From Pedobacter nutrimenti (lineage in GTDB: Bacteria; Bacteroidota; Bacteroidia; Sphingobacteriales; Sphingobacteriaceae), in contig NZ_QKLU01000011.1 in the NCBI RefSeq assembly GCF_003208655.1, forward strand, positions 124,001-188,000: DNA of 64,000 nucleotides. The letters are read 5' to 3'. A program made the translations under genes and the position numbers. Below the pieces are notes generated by a model that was given only the letters and a program-made list of their open reading frames with translations, ran no database searches and was not told the DNA's origin. Positions 1-8,286 of this stretch are shown one piece after another; the stretch's first letter is position 1, and each line of letters starts with the position of its first letter.

Positions 1-455
1 TTTCTGTTGTTCAAATGCAGTCGTACGCTTCGATATTGGGTGCAGATTGTGCTTTTTTTATCGAAAACAAACCGGTTATGGCTTACGGAATCGGAAATGA
101 GTTCGAAGATCTGGACCTGGATTTGTCATCTTATTTTAAGGTTTTGGTAAAAGCACCTGTGCACGTAGCTACTTCGACTGCTTATGCGGGGGTAAAGCCT
201 TCCCGTTCTTCATCTTCACTGAAAGATTTGATACATTTGCCTTTAACAGCCTGGAGAAAGGAACTGAAGAATGATTTTGAACCTTCGGTATTTGGTGCAC
301 ACCCGGAAATAGAAAAGATAAAAGAAGCACTTTATGCTTCGGGGGCTTTATTTGCGCTGATGAGTGGTAGCGGCTCTGCGGTATACGGCCTGTTTACCCA
401 GCCTTTAAAGCTGGCCTTGCTGGAAAAAGAGAATAAAGTGTTTTATGATGTTTAA
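1..455 (+). CDS. ispE: 4-diphosphocytidyl-2-C-methyl-D-erythritol kinase, C-terminal part (partial at window edge)
   Basis: GHMP-family kinase that phosphorylates CDP-methylerythritol in the non-mevalonate (MEP) isoprenoid pathway, in the cytosol. The frame of base 3 is open from the window edge, so the ATP-binding N-terminal half lies outside; about 151 residues remain of a family length near 270-285. Visible signatures are LGADCAFF followed by YGIGNEFE, and the C-terminal GHMP glycine motif SGSGSAVYGLF. An internal ATG at 15 is not the real start. The next gene begins 9 bases after the stop, so the three genes to 2052 probably share a transcript. Confidence 0.9.
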   Translation, partial: SVVQMQSYASILGADCAFFIENKPVMAYGIGNEFEDLDLDLSSYFKVLVKAPVHVATSTAYAGVKPSRSSSSLKDLIHLPLTAWRKELKNDFEPSVFGAHPEIEKIKEALYASGALFALMSGSGSAVYGLFTQPLKLALLEKENKVFYDV

Positions 456-464
456 AATCCTGTT

Positions 465-881
465 ATGGAAATCAATTTAGTAAGAAAGAACGATAAATTT
501 AATTTTGAGGCTTCCAATCCTGCCGGGCAAACCGTAGAACTGGATGCCAAGCCTGAAATAGGAGGAGAAGGCAAAGGTTTTAGACCAATGGAGATGCTGC
601 TGGTTGGCCTAGGTGGCTGCAGCGGTATTGATATTGTAAATGTACTGACCAAACAAAAAGAGCCTTTAAAAGATGTCCGAATAAACATCAAAGCGAGCAG
701 AAGGAACCAGGAGATGCCGCCTATATTTGAAACCATTACGATACATTTTGATCTTTATGGACAATTGGCTGAGCAAAAAGTACAACGTGCCATTGCGCTG
801 ACCTTTGAAAAATATTGTTCTGTTTCCAATATTCTGGAGCGCTCTGCAACCCTGAAATTTACATATACCATACATAATTAA
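465..881 (+). CDS. OsmC family protein
   Basis: 138-residue OsmC/Ohr-fold protein. This family includes thiol peroxidases that reduce organic hydroperoxides; the present subgroup resembles YhfA-type proteins of uncertain substrate. Two cysteines sit where the family redox pair is expected: C52 in GLGGCSGID and C118 in FEKYCSVSN. The region FRPMEMLLVGLGG (about 39-51) matches the conserved P-x-E-LL-x-AL-x-GC helix. It lies between ispE and metZ with gaps of 9 and 4 bases, which implies co-transcription. No signal peptide, so cytosolic. The peroxidase role is inferred from the family only. Confidence 0.88.
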   Translation: MEINLVRKNDKFNFEASNPAGQTVELDAKPEIGGEGKGFRPMEMLLVGLGGCSGIDIVNVLTKQKEPLKDVRINIKASRRNQEMPPIFETITIHFDLYGQLAEQKVQRAIALTFEKYCSVSNILERSATLKFTYTIHN

Positions 882-885
882 GACC

Positions 886-2052
886 ATGCAAGAAGATCAT
901 TTTGAGACGATGGCCATCCGTTTGCAAACCGAGCGCAGCCAGTATAAAGAACATTCCGTGCCCCTTTATTTGACATCCAGCTATAAGTTTGATGATGCAG
1001 AGGAGATGCGCGCCCTTTTTGCGAATGAAAAAGAAGGCAACGTTTACAGCAGATATGCCAATCCGAATACCACCGAGTTAATTGATAAAATGGCAGCACT
1101 GGAGGGTGCGGAAACCGGCTGGGTGACCGCTACAGGGATGGCAGCAATTTTTACCACTTTTGCTGCTTTTCTGAAAAGCGGCGACCATGTATTGTCGAGC
1201 CGCTCCGTATTTGGTTCTACCCATCAGTTGCTGAATAATATTTTTCCTAAATGGGGCATCAGTTATACTTATGCCGATCTGGACCAGCAGGAGCAGTGGA
1301 TCAATGGCATTCAGGCGAATACAAAAATGATTTTTGTCGAGACGCCTTCAAATCCCGGTATCGACATTATAGACCTGGAGTGGCTGGCACAACTTGCCAA
1401 GAAAAATAATCTTTTGCTGGTGGTGGATAACTGTTTTGCGACCCCTTATTTACAGCAGCCCATCAGACTGGGTGCTGATTTGTCTATTCACTCGGCAACG
1501 AAATTTATTGACGGACAAGGTCGTGCACTGGGTGGAGTAATTCTGGGTGCTCAGAAATTGATTCTGGAAATTGAAGCTTTTGCAAGACACAGTGGACCGG
1601 CAATGTCTCCTTTTAATGCCTGGTTGTTGTCAAAAAGTCTTGAAACCCTGGCTGTGAGAATGGACAGGCATTGTGAAAATGCATTAACAGTTGCCGGATT
1701 TTTAGAAGCACATCCGAAAATTAAAAAAGTGATGTATCCTTTTCTGCCTTCTCACCCACAGTATGAAATTGCAAAGAAGCAGATGAAACAGGGTGGTGGA
1801 ATTGTGACCCTTGTGGTGGATGGCGGGGTAGAGGCTGCGGGGCGTTTTATGGATAAGCTGAAAATGTTTTCGATCTCGGCAAATCTTGGGGATACCCGTT
1901 CTATTGCAACACATCCTGCAACCAGTACCCATTCCAAACTGACCGAAGCAGAGCGTCTGCAGGTAGGTATTGAGCAGGGGACAATCCGTTTGTCAATAGG
2001 TTTGGAGCATATCAACGATATTCTGAAAGATATTGAGCAGGCGCTTAGCTGA
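886..2052 (+). CDS. metZ: O-succinylhomoserine sulfhydrylase / trans-sulfuration PLP enzyme
   Basis: 388-residue Cys/Met-metabolism PLP enzyme. These enzymes make homocysteine or cystathionine from activated homoserine in methionine synthesis. The PLP lysine is K206 in HSATKFIDGQGR; this SATK-IDGQGR form is typical of MetZ (direct sulfhydrylation), whereas MetB and MetC usually carry SxTKYxxGHSD, which is why I prefer MetZ. SRYANPNT (about 55-62) and VVDNCFATPYLQQP (about 179-192) are further family blocks. The start ATG is 4 bases after the OsmC stop. The last 8 bases overlap the end of the convergent LapA-like gene. Cystathionine gamma-synthase or -lyase activity cannot be excluded. Confidence 0.87.
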   Translation: MQEDHFETMAIRLQTERSQYKEHSVPLYLTSSYKFDDAEEMRALFANEKEGNVYSRYANPNTTELIDKMAALEGAETGWVTATGMAAIFTTFAAFLKSGDHVLSSRSVFGSTHQLLNNIFPKWGISYTYADLDQQEQWINGIQANTKMIFVETPSNPGIDIIDLEWLAQLAKKNNLLLVVDNCFATPYLQQPIRLGADLSIHSATKFIDGQGRALGGVILGAQKLILEIEAFARHSGPAMSPFNAWLLSKSLETLAVRMDRHCENALTVAGFLEAHPKIKKVMYPFLPSHPQYEIAKKQMKQGGGIVTLVVDGGVEAAGRFMDKLKMFSISANLGDTRSIATHPATSTHSKLTEAERLQVGIEQGTIRLSIGLEHINDILKDIEQALS

Positions 2053-2323
2053 TGTAGTCTTTGTCTTCGTCACTTAAAGTATTTTTCCGGTCAGTACTTA
2101 CGGCATCATCAAATTTGTTGTCGTAAGTACTGATTACCGTTCTTGGCCTTCCGGCCCAATATCCGAGTATAAAACCAATAAAGGTGAAAATCCCGACCAC
2201 CAGAAGCTTGGAAATATCTTGTTTAAAGAAAATAAAACTGAATTCTACAGAATCTCTGTTACTCATTAAAAAAATGGTAAAAAGTGCTGTAAAAATGATA
2301 ATGAAAATGGTTTTTGTCTTCAT
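2045..2323 (-). CDS. LapA-like (DUF1049) membrane protein
   Basis: 92-residue protein with two hydrophobic segments (about 5-21 and 38-58), the second ending in GYWAGRP, and a charged C-terminal tail rich in D, E and K. Length and topology fit the lipopolysaccharide assembly protein A (LapA/DUF1049) family, which in E. coli sits in the inner membrane and takes part in LPS assembly control. It starts 3 bases after the stop of the large surface protein gene (2327-5137), so the two are probably co-transcribed. Function in this organism is not established. Confidence 0.7.
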   Translation of the reverse strand: MKTKTIFIIIFTALFTIFLMSNRDSVEFSFIFFKQDISKLLVVGIFTFIGFILGYWAGRPRTVISTYDNKFDDAVSTDRKNTLSDEDKDYIS

Positions 2324-2326
2324 AGG

Positions 2327-5137
2327 TTAGAAGCTATAATTGAAAATAAGTTCTAAGATAGGGTTTTGATTATAAATTTTATTGACAAAAACCACTCTTG
2401 CTCCTAAATCGACAACAGGCTGGTAGCGGAGCAGGTTCATGCTGCTGCGCAGTTCAAAGCCAAAAGTTTTGGGCTGCGAAAGATTGGTTTCAGAACCAAT
2501 ATTCTCATAACCACAGAATAAGCCCCCTCTTAAATTGCGCACATAGGCCAGTGGCCCGATTTCTGCATCAGGAAACAGAAATGGAAATCTATAGTTGAGC
2601 AGTAAGGTGTTCTTTAGCCTGCTCCTTGCCTGGATATTGTTGTAGCCATAAACGGTGCTGATTTCATTGTTGTATATTCTCACCCCGGTTGCGTCCTGAT
2701 AATTGAAACTAAGCAGAAAGGAATGGTTCTTCAACAGCCCCGGGGTGTAAAGGAAACTTTCAAAAGAGAAGAGTTCACCCGGGAGGTTGTTGTCAAAGGG
2801 TTGGTTCAGGTAATTGAACCGGATGATTTGTGCCCACCTGGGTGCTATATCCCGGGCTGCCTGGGTTTTACCATGGGAAAAGGTAAAATGATATTCCATC
2901 GGGAAATTCAGAGAAGTGATAAAATTAGCCGGTAGGTTTTCTGTCATGTATCTTTTTGTCAGGCTGGTCCCAATGTTCATGGAGAGGTTATAGTATTCGT
3001 CTCTGGCATTCAGGTTAACAGGAATCAGGGCATTGACTTTAATGTAATTTTCCCTCCAGTCTCCTTGTTTGATCCGGTTTCCGCTGTTGTAAAAAGTTCT
3101 TACCGGCCGGTTTTCGTAATTTAGGCTGAAAACCGGGTAAAAACTTTTAATGTTGATATTGGCGTTATAGGAGAAACGTCCAAGGTCCCTGTGGTAACTG
3201 GCTCCGGTATAAAAATCAAAAGTGTTCAGTAAATTGTTGGAACGGAGCTGCAGACCGGCCACATATTCGTTTTCAATGGTAGGTATAATGCTGTGCAGGT
3301 TGATCAGATTCCCCAGTTTGCCATAAGGTTTTGATTCGAAAGTGCTGTCGGGAACTTTCTCGAAAACATTGCCGGTGTTTTCCTGTTGCTCCGCTGCGGA
3401 TCCAAAATAAACAAAGCCATTTTCGGGAACTTCCGAGGGTCTGAATTTTAACGCAGCAATGTCAAATCCCCTGAGGCCATAATTGCTGAAAAGAATTTCG
3501 GTTTTATCTGTAGAAAGACTTGGGTTAAAGGCGCCGTATTTAGCTTCGCTCAGAGCGCTTATTTTTTTTGAGGCAGTATCTATGTGGTAAATATTGTTTA
3601 TTCCGCTGTAATGAGCGTTAAATGCGATTCCTGAGGAAATGAATACTGGTCTGTTGAGTTGCTGTGAAGTTTCCTTAAGTATTTTGGTCTTTTTGCCCTG
3701 GTGATCCTGTATCCACAGTGCCTTTCCTTTTTCACTGACCGTGATGTAGGCAATGCGTGTTCCTGAGGCATCAAAGGAAGGACTTTGGAGGATGAGGCCT
3801 TCCGGGTTCGGATAACTGCAGATGACCTTTCCAGTGGTTGCGTCAATTTCAACCAGGTTCGCCTGGTTACTCAGGTCAATCTGGACCGCAACTATTTTTT
3901 TTGCATCGGCCGAAAGGGAAGGGGAGAACCAGCGTGTTCGGGCTTGCAGCTTTTTTATTTTCTTGGTGTCCATGTCGTAAATGTTCAGCACGCTGTAGCT
4001 GCGCTGACGGAACCTGGGATCATAACGGATTTCGTCCCACACAATTTTCCCCATGGCATAGCTGTACCATGGTTGTTCCTGGTAGCCGATACCAAAAAGC
4101 CGTTTCTCTTTTTTGCTGCTGTCCACCTGAACAAAAAAAGAAGTTTCTGCCTTGCTCTGTTTAAGGGCGAGGATGTCTCCGCTGGGTAGCCTGACCGGTA
4201 GAAAATAGTCGGTAGCATAAATTGCTTTTTTGTTCAGGGGAAGGTAGGCCTGACTATGGTTTTTTTTATCTTGCAGAGACCATTGCTTTTGAATTTCTGT
4301 TGCGGTAAAATCGAACCAGGCCCTGCCCGTTTTTCCTGTTAGTTTTTTGAGGCTCCCGGCAAAAGGGTAGGGACGAATAGGGCGTTTGCGGATGTCGGTC
4401 AGCAAGCTGTCGAAAATATTTTTTCCGTGCTGTTTTCTGATGTTGGAAACCATCAGGTATCCGAGTTGATAATACCCTGGGGTGACATCTTTATCGGAGC
4501 CAAAATAAGCCTTGCTGTAAGAGATGTTTTTTCCTTCCAGAACCTGGGTCCGGTAGGGCATGATCCAGGAGGGTTGCCGGCCGCGACCGGCATGAGTAAG
4601 CGAAGTCTCCGTGCTCACTGCGTCTCCTTCAAAAAACCAGGTCGGGATGCTTGCGCCCATCCATGCAAAATAGACCAGTTCCGGAAAGGGCTTTGCCTGT
4701 CCATTGGTTAGCTTGTCATACTGGGCGGCATGGCGGAGTTCATGGACGGCCAGATTGTTCAGCCAGTCCTGGCTGTCAAAGAGCTGGGGAGGGGTGCTGA
4801 AAAATTCAGATTTTTTTGGTCCAAGCTGGACAAAGCCATTTGCAATCACGCCCTGGTTTTGCAGGACAATTGGGAGGTTGGTTTTGTGGACACCCAGACT
4901 TGCGCCATCAAAAGGAAAAATGAATGGAATGGTGTTGGCCATTCTCTGTGCATCTTTTTCCAGTTCGACCGGATAGATGATTTTAAAACCCCTATGGTTT
5001 ATTTGCCTCCATTTTACACTAAGAGGGTTTTGGTCGGAGCTGAAAATCTGTCCAAAACAGATAGGTGAAATAATAGTTAATAACAGAGTTGTTAAATATT
5101 TGATTATTATGTATTTATTGTCTATTAGTTTCGGCAT
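2327..5137 (-). CDS. Secreted/outer-membrane protein: MA-type metallopeptidase-like domain, WD/TolB propeller, C-terminal beta-barrel
   Basis: 936 residues. A signal peptide (about 1-29, ending CFGQ) is followed by a domain with the gluzincin zinc motif HELRH (H132, E133, H136) and, 34 residues on, PTWFFEGDA, whose E170 is a likely third ligand; this spacing fits peptidase MA-like enzymes. Residues about 300-560 contain repeated propeller-like strands with phrases such as WFSPSLSADAKKIV and SPSFDASGTRIAYI (TolB/DPP-IV type). The last ~330 residues are alternating aromatic strands ending in NPILELIFNYSF, as in a bacterial surface antigen (Omp85-like) barrel. I infer a surface-anchored peptidase or peptide-binding protein. 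It resembles unnamed Bacteroidota proteins; substrate unknown. Confidence 0.75.
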   Translation of the reverse strand: MPKLIDNKYIIIKYLTTLLLTIISPICFGQIFSSDQNPLSVKWRQINHRGFKIIYPVELEKDAQRMANTIPFIFPFDGASLGVHKTNLPIVLQNQGVIANGFVQLGPKKSEFFSTPPQLFDSQDWLNNLAVHELRHAAQYDKLTNGQAKPFPELVYFAWMGASIPTWFFEGDAVSTETSLTHAGRGRQPSWIMPYRTQVLEGKNISYSKAYFGSDKDVTPGYYQLGYLMVSNIRKQHGKNIFDSLLTDIRKRPIRPYPFAGSLKKLTGKTGRAWFDFTATEIQKQWSLQDKKNHSQAYLPLNKKAIYATDYFLPVRLPSGDILALKQSKAETSFFVQVDSSKKEKRLFGIGYQEQPWYSYAMGKIVWDEIRYDPRFRQRSYSVLNIYDMDTKKIKKLQARTRWFSPSLSADAKKIVAVQIDLSNQANLVEIDATTGKVICSYPNPEGLILQSPSFDASGTRIAYITVSEKGKALWIQDHQGKKTKILKETSQQLNRPVFISSGIAFNAHYSGINNIYHIDTASKKISALSEAKYGAFNPSLSTDKTEILFSNYGLRGFDIAALKFRPSEVPENGFVYFGSAAEQQENTGNVFEKVPDSTFESKPYGKLGNLINLHSIIPTIENEYVAGLQLRSNNLLNTFDFYTGASYHRDLGRFSYNANINIKSFYPVFSLNYENRPVRTFYNSGNRIKQGDWRENYIKVNALIPVNLNARDEYYNLSMNIGTSLTKRYMTENLPANFITSLNFPMEYHFTFSHGKTQAARDIAPRWAQIIRFNYLNQPFDNNLPGELFSFESFLYTPGLLKNHSFLLSFNYQDATGVRIYNNEISTVYGYNNIQARSRLKNTLLLNYRFPFLFPDAEIGPLAYVRNLRGGLFCGYENIGSETNLSQPKTFGFELRSSMNLLRYQPVVDLGARVVFVNKIYNQNPILELIFNYSF

Positions 5138-5295
5138 AATCTCTGTTTGCTATTATTTTTAGTATTTTTTGATTTTTAAGCTTAATTTTATCTGTATTTA
5201 AAATTTATTTAATTGATGTAAATTATTGTTTTTTAATTTTTTATGATATTTATTTTATTTGAGTTTTTATGCTGTTTGTTTGTTTTTTATCTCTT

Positions 5296-5320
5296 AAAAA
5301 GGCCTGGTTGGGGCCTTTTT
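5296..5320. terminator. Bidirectional hairpin terminator candidate
   Basis: Perfect 9-bp stem, AAAAAGGCC and GGCCTTTTT, around a 7-base loop. It has a T-run on the + strand and the mirrored A/T arrangement on the minus strand. It may stop transcription entering from the tgt operon side before the gene that starts at 5137. Confidence 0.55.
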
Positions 5321-5759
5321 TACAGCAATGCTTTATCTCCATTGTTTTCGGCGTTTAAGGTACACTATTTATGTTGTAAAATAAAACAAAATTTAGGCGA
5401 CGTCCGGGAGTTTTGTATGCGAAAATATCCTGTCCCCTACCCCTTTTGGTTGCCGTAAATTGGAATTTTTTAGGTGTTTTTTTGCAAAAAATCATAAAGA
5501 ATATCATGGTATTTATGTCGATTTTTCTGTTTTTTTATGGAGTTTTTTACGCTGATTTTTGAGGTTTTTTTGCTGAAAATAATGGAGTTTTTGCTTGTTT
5601 TAAACGCAGGTTATTGTGGGTTTTTAGGGTTCAAATTAGAAGTTGTATGGTCTTTTTCTATGGGTTTTAGGTCTGTGATTCTGGTGTTTTTTGGCCTGTT
5701 TTAAGAGCTGATTTCAACGAAAACGCAAAGAATAAGGGCCGCTTTGAACCCTTTTTTTT

Positions 5760-6183
5760 GCTTGAATTTGGGCGCTGTTTTTAGTTTTTTTGAAGCAGAT
5801 AAGAGGGGCGTGTATGGTTGTTTTGTTGGAGTTTAGACATTCATTCGGAGCGTATTTTTAAGTCTTTTTTTTAGGGATAGAACTGTTTTTGGGGGTGTTT
5901 TAGAAGTGCTGAAATTGCTTTTCTGAGGGTGAAAATGATGGTCGTGTATAAGGTCTTTTTACCTGGATTTGGGTATCGGTCCGGGCTAGATTTTAGCTCC
6001 TTTTGAGCTTGGAATTAGAGCTGCTGTTTGGTGTTTTAAAAGTGCTGAAATGGCTTTTTTGAAGGTGGTGATAAGAGTGGTGTATAACGTCTTTTTGTCT
6101 GGATTTGGGTATCGGTCCGGGCCAGATTTTAGCCTCTTTTGAACTCAGAATTAAGACTATTTTTTTGTGTTTTAGAAGCGCTT
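5760..6183. repeat. Degenerate ~136-bp tandem repeat
   Basis: The sequence GTGTTTTAGAAGTGCTGAAA at 5895 recurs in variant form at 6031 and, in part, at 6167: exactly 136 bases apart each time. Shared blocks within the unit include GGATTTGGGTATCGGTCCGG (about 5965 and 6101) and GTGTATA (5944 and 6080). A more decayed copy precedes them (GATAAG at 5798 matches 6070, which is 272 = 2 x 136). The unit carries stops in all frames across copies. Confidence 0.75.
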
Positions 6184-6296
6184 CCGTTACTTTTTAGGAA
6201 CTGTTTTTTAAAAGGAAAAAGGGGTTGAACAGCGGCCTTGAACTCCAGGGTCAGCAGTGGAAAGCTGGCTGGGGCGGGGTACTGGAAGAGGTGTTT

Positions 6297-7181
6297 TTAG
6301 AACTGGTTTTTTCTCTTTTTATAGATGGGATACAGGAATACTGCAGCCAGGATCAAGCAGGCACCAATGTAAAATCCGGGTGTCATGGTCTCCTTATTAC
6401 CAAAGAAAATAAAGGCCAGAATTATGCCATATACGGGCTCAAGATTGGTAATCAGGGCAACCCGGAATGCAGATAAAGATCTCATGACAGAGACACCTGC
6501 AACATAGGCTAAAGCCGTACAAATCGTACCGAGTATGAATAGGTAAATCCAGTCACTAAAAGGAAGGTTAAGACGCTCGGTAAGCAGGCTTTTATCGAGT
6601 AAACGATAGATGGTTATCCAAAAAAAAGCACCTCCGATTTCGTAAAAACCAATGATTTTTGCTTCGGTTTTTTGAACTAATGTGGAATTGATGATGCTGA
6701 AAATGCTGGATGCTATTGCTGCCGAAAGGCCTAAAATGATTCCTAAAGTGTACTTTGTTTCAAATTTAAAAATGAGGTAAATGCCAAGAATAATCACTAA
6801 ACCGATAAAAACATCACCCTTTTGTATGGCTTGCCTCTTGATTAGCGGCTCCAGGACGGCTGTAAAAAGTGTAAAAGAGGAGAGGCATACCAGTGTTACA
6901 GAAACTGTGGATACTTTAATGGCATGAAAAAAAAGGATCCAGTGAAGGGCCACAATGCTGCCGGTAAAAAAGAATTGTAAAAATTGCTTTTTGCTTACTT
7001 TCAGGCTTGTGCCGGTTATTCGAAAATAAATAAACAAGGTGACAGAGGCAATCAGGACACGGTACCAGACCATTTCTACTGCATTAATAGAAATTAAGGC
7101 ACCCAAAATGCCTGTAAAACCCCATATGAATACAGTGAAATGAAGAATAGCCAGGTTTTTCGTGTCGGTGCTTCCGGTCAT
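6297..7181 (-). CDS. EamA/DMT-family transporter
   Basis: 294-residue inner-membrane protein with about ten hydrophobic segments arranged as two EamA repeats. The first repeat starts near residue 7 (LAILHFTVFIWGFTGILG) and the second near residue 150 (LGIILGLSAAIASSIFSIIN). Members of the drug/metabolite transporter superfamily export amino acids, metabolites or drugs; no substrate can be read from the sequence. The C-terminus ends in a basic tail (YPIYKKRKNQF). It begins 1 base after the stop of the LptF/G-type permease gene, as third gene of the tgt operon. Confidence 0.85.
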   Translation of the reverse strand: MTGSTDTKNLAILHFTVFIWGFTGILGALISINAVEMVWYRVLIASVTLFIYFRITGTSLKVSKKQFLQFFFTGSIVALHWILFFHAIKVSTVSVTLVCLSSFTLFTAVLEPLIKRQAIQKGDVFIGLVIILGIYLIFKFETKYTLGIILGLSAAIASSIFSIINSTLVQKTEAKIIGFYEIGGAFFWITIYRLLDKSLLTERLNLPFSDWIYLFILGTICTALAYVAGVSVMRSLSAFRVALITNLEPVYGIILAFIFFGNKETMTPGFYIGACLILAAVFLYPIYKKRKNQF

Positions 7182-7182
7182 G

Positions 7183-8286
7183 TTATTTTGGTGCTTTTCT
7201 TAACAGGTACAGGCCTAATATCCCAAAAAATATGGTGGGCATAAGTACCGCTAAAAGAGGAGGGATGCCTCCTTTAAGGGAAAACATTTTTGCAAACCTG
7301 TCTACAACGATATAAGAGAAACTAAGGAAAATGCCAATTCCAAGTGATAATCCGACTCCTCCCCGTACTTTTCGGGAGGAAAGTGCAACACCTATTAAAG
7401 TAAGGACAAAAGCAGAAAGAGGCTGCAAATAACGCTTATATTGTTCAAAAAGCAAATCATTCATGATTCCAGAGCCTCTTGTTTTCTCTTTCCTGATCTT
7501 ATCAGAAAGGTCCTTGTTGCTGAGGTTTTCAAATATGTTGTCGTATACGGAGAAATCATCAGGTCTCATGTCCAATATAGTATCCTTTGTTTTTCCTGCT
7601 CCGCTGATAAAGTTTTCTTTAAGCCCCTGGATATTCCTTACGGTGTAATTGGTTAATTTCCAGGATCGTTTTACGGAATCCCACTTGATTTCATCAGCCA
7701 TTAGTTTTTTATTGAGCACATCGCCTTTAAAGTTATCAAGCATAAAACGAAGGCCCGATTTGGTCTTGTTGTCAAAGGATTCTATATAGATATAAGTATT
7801 GTCATCCAGCTTCATATGTATATTTTGTTTGCTGGAAGGGTCATTCTTCTTCATATAAACATTCTCAAAATTGTTTTTGATCTGATTTGTATATGGAAGA
7901 ATGAACAAGTTAGACAACAGATTGGCCGAAAAAATAATAAAGGCAGACATGAAATAAGGACGTAGAAAGCGGTTAAAGCTTACCCCTCCACTTAAAACTG
8001 GTACAATTTCAGTTTGGTCAGCCATTTTTGCCGTGAAAAATATAACCGCGATAAAATTAATCAGCGGAGAGAGCATGTTAACATAGAAAGGTATGGAGCC
8101 CGCGTAGTACAAGGTGAAAATTTGCACCAGACTGAGGTGATTTCCAAGGAAATCATCGAGTTTCTCCGATAAATCGAAGATAATGATGATCACTATAAAT
8201 ACCGTTAGGGTATAAATAAAGGTACCCAGGTATTTACTGATGATATACCAGTCAATTATTTTGAACCTGCTTCTGAGAAATTTCAT
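7183..8286 (-). CDS. LptF/LptG family permease (YjgP/YjgQ)
   Basis: 367-residue permease of the LPS-export ABC system. LptF and LptG form the inner-membrane channel that, with LptB ATPase, extracts LPS toward the LptC-A-D bridge. One transmembrane helix lies at about 20-40 and two more at about 60-125. A large periplasmic jellyroll-type domain follows (about 130-270), then three helices from about 290 to the end, the classic LptF/G layout. Bacteroidota usually carry two such genes at separate loci; which paralogue this is cannot be told. Its ATG follows the tgt stop codon with no spacer, implying translational coupling. Confidence 0.86.
   Translation of the reverse strand: MKFLRSRFKIIDWYIISKYLGTFIYTLTVFIVIIIIFDLSEKLDDFLGNHLSLVQIFTLYYAGSIPFYVNMLSPLINFIAVIFFTAKMADQTEIVPVLSGGVSFNRFLRPYFMSAFIIFSANLLSNLFILPYTNQIKNNFENVYMKKNDPSSKQNIHMKLDDNTYIYIESFDNKTKSGLRFMLDNFKGDVLNKKLMADEIKWDSVKRSWKLTNYTVRNIQGLKENFISGAGKTKDTILDMRPDDFSVYDNIFENLSNKDLSDKIRKEKTRGSGIMNDLLFEQYKRYLQPLSAFVLTLIGVALSSRKVRGGVGLSLGIGIFLSFSYIVVDRFAKMFSLKGGIPPLLAVLMPTIFFGILGLYLLRKAPK

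Larger units (their letters stand above)
5138..6296. other. T-rich non-coding region with degenerate repeats
   Basis: About 1.16 kb without a convincing gene. The + strand is very T-rich with many T-runs. Short open frames exist (for example 5243-5458, + strand) but show no family signature and lie in low-complexity sequence. It contains a perfect-stem hairpin at 5296-5320, at least three degenerate copies of a ~136-bp tandem repeat (about 5760-6183), and two related inverted segments at 5734-5755 and 6216-6239. The repeat unit is not a multiple of 3 and each copy has stops in shifting frames, which argues against coding. It separates two minus-strand transcription units. Confidence 0.7.

Noticed and set aside
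3785-4189. Long + strand frames inside the 2327-5137 gene
   Set aside because: Shadows of a real gene on the other strand, without signatures.
5243-5458. 71-residue + strand frame
   Set aside because: Lies in T-rich low-complexity DNA over a hairpin; no family signature and no start signals.
6105-6125. GGTCCGGGC in the repeat, like part of an RNase P core
   Set aside because: The rest of the RNase P consensus (GAGGAAAGTCCGGGC) is missing and the motif recurs with the tandem repeat.
5895-6180. Open minus-strand reading in one repeat copy (A-R-T-D-T-Q-I-Q type peptide)
   Set aside because: Period of 136 shifts the frame and the other copies have stops, so not a conserved protein repeat.
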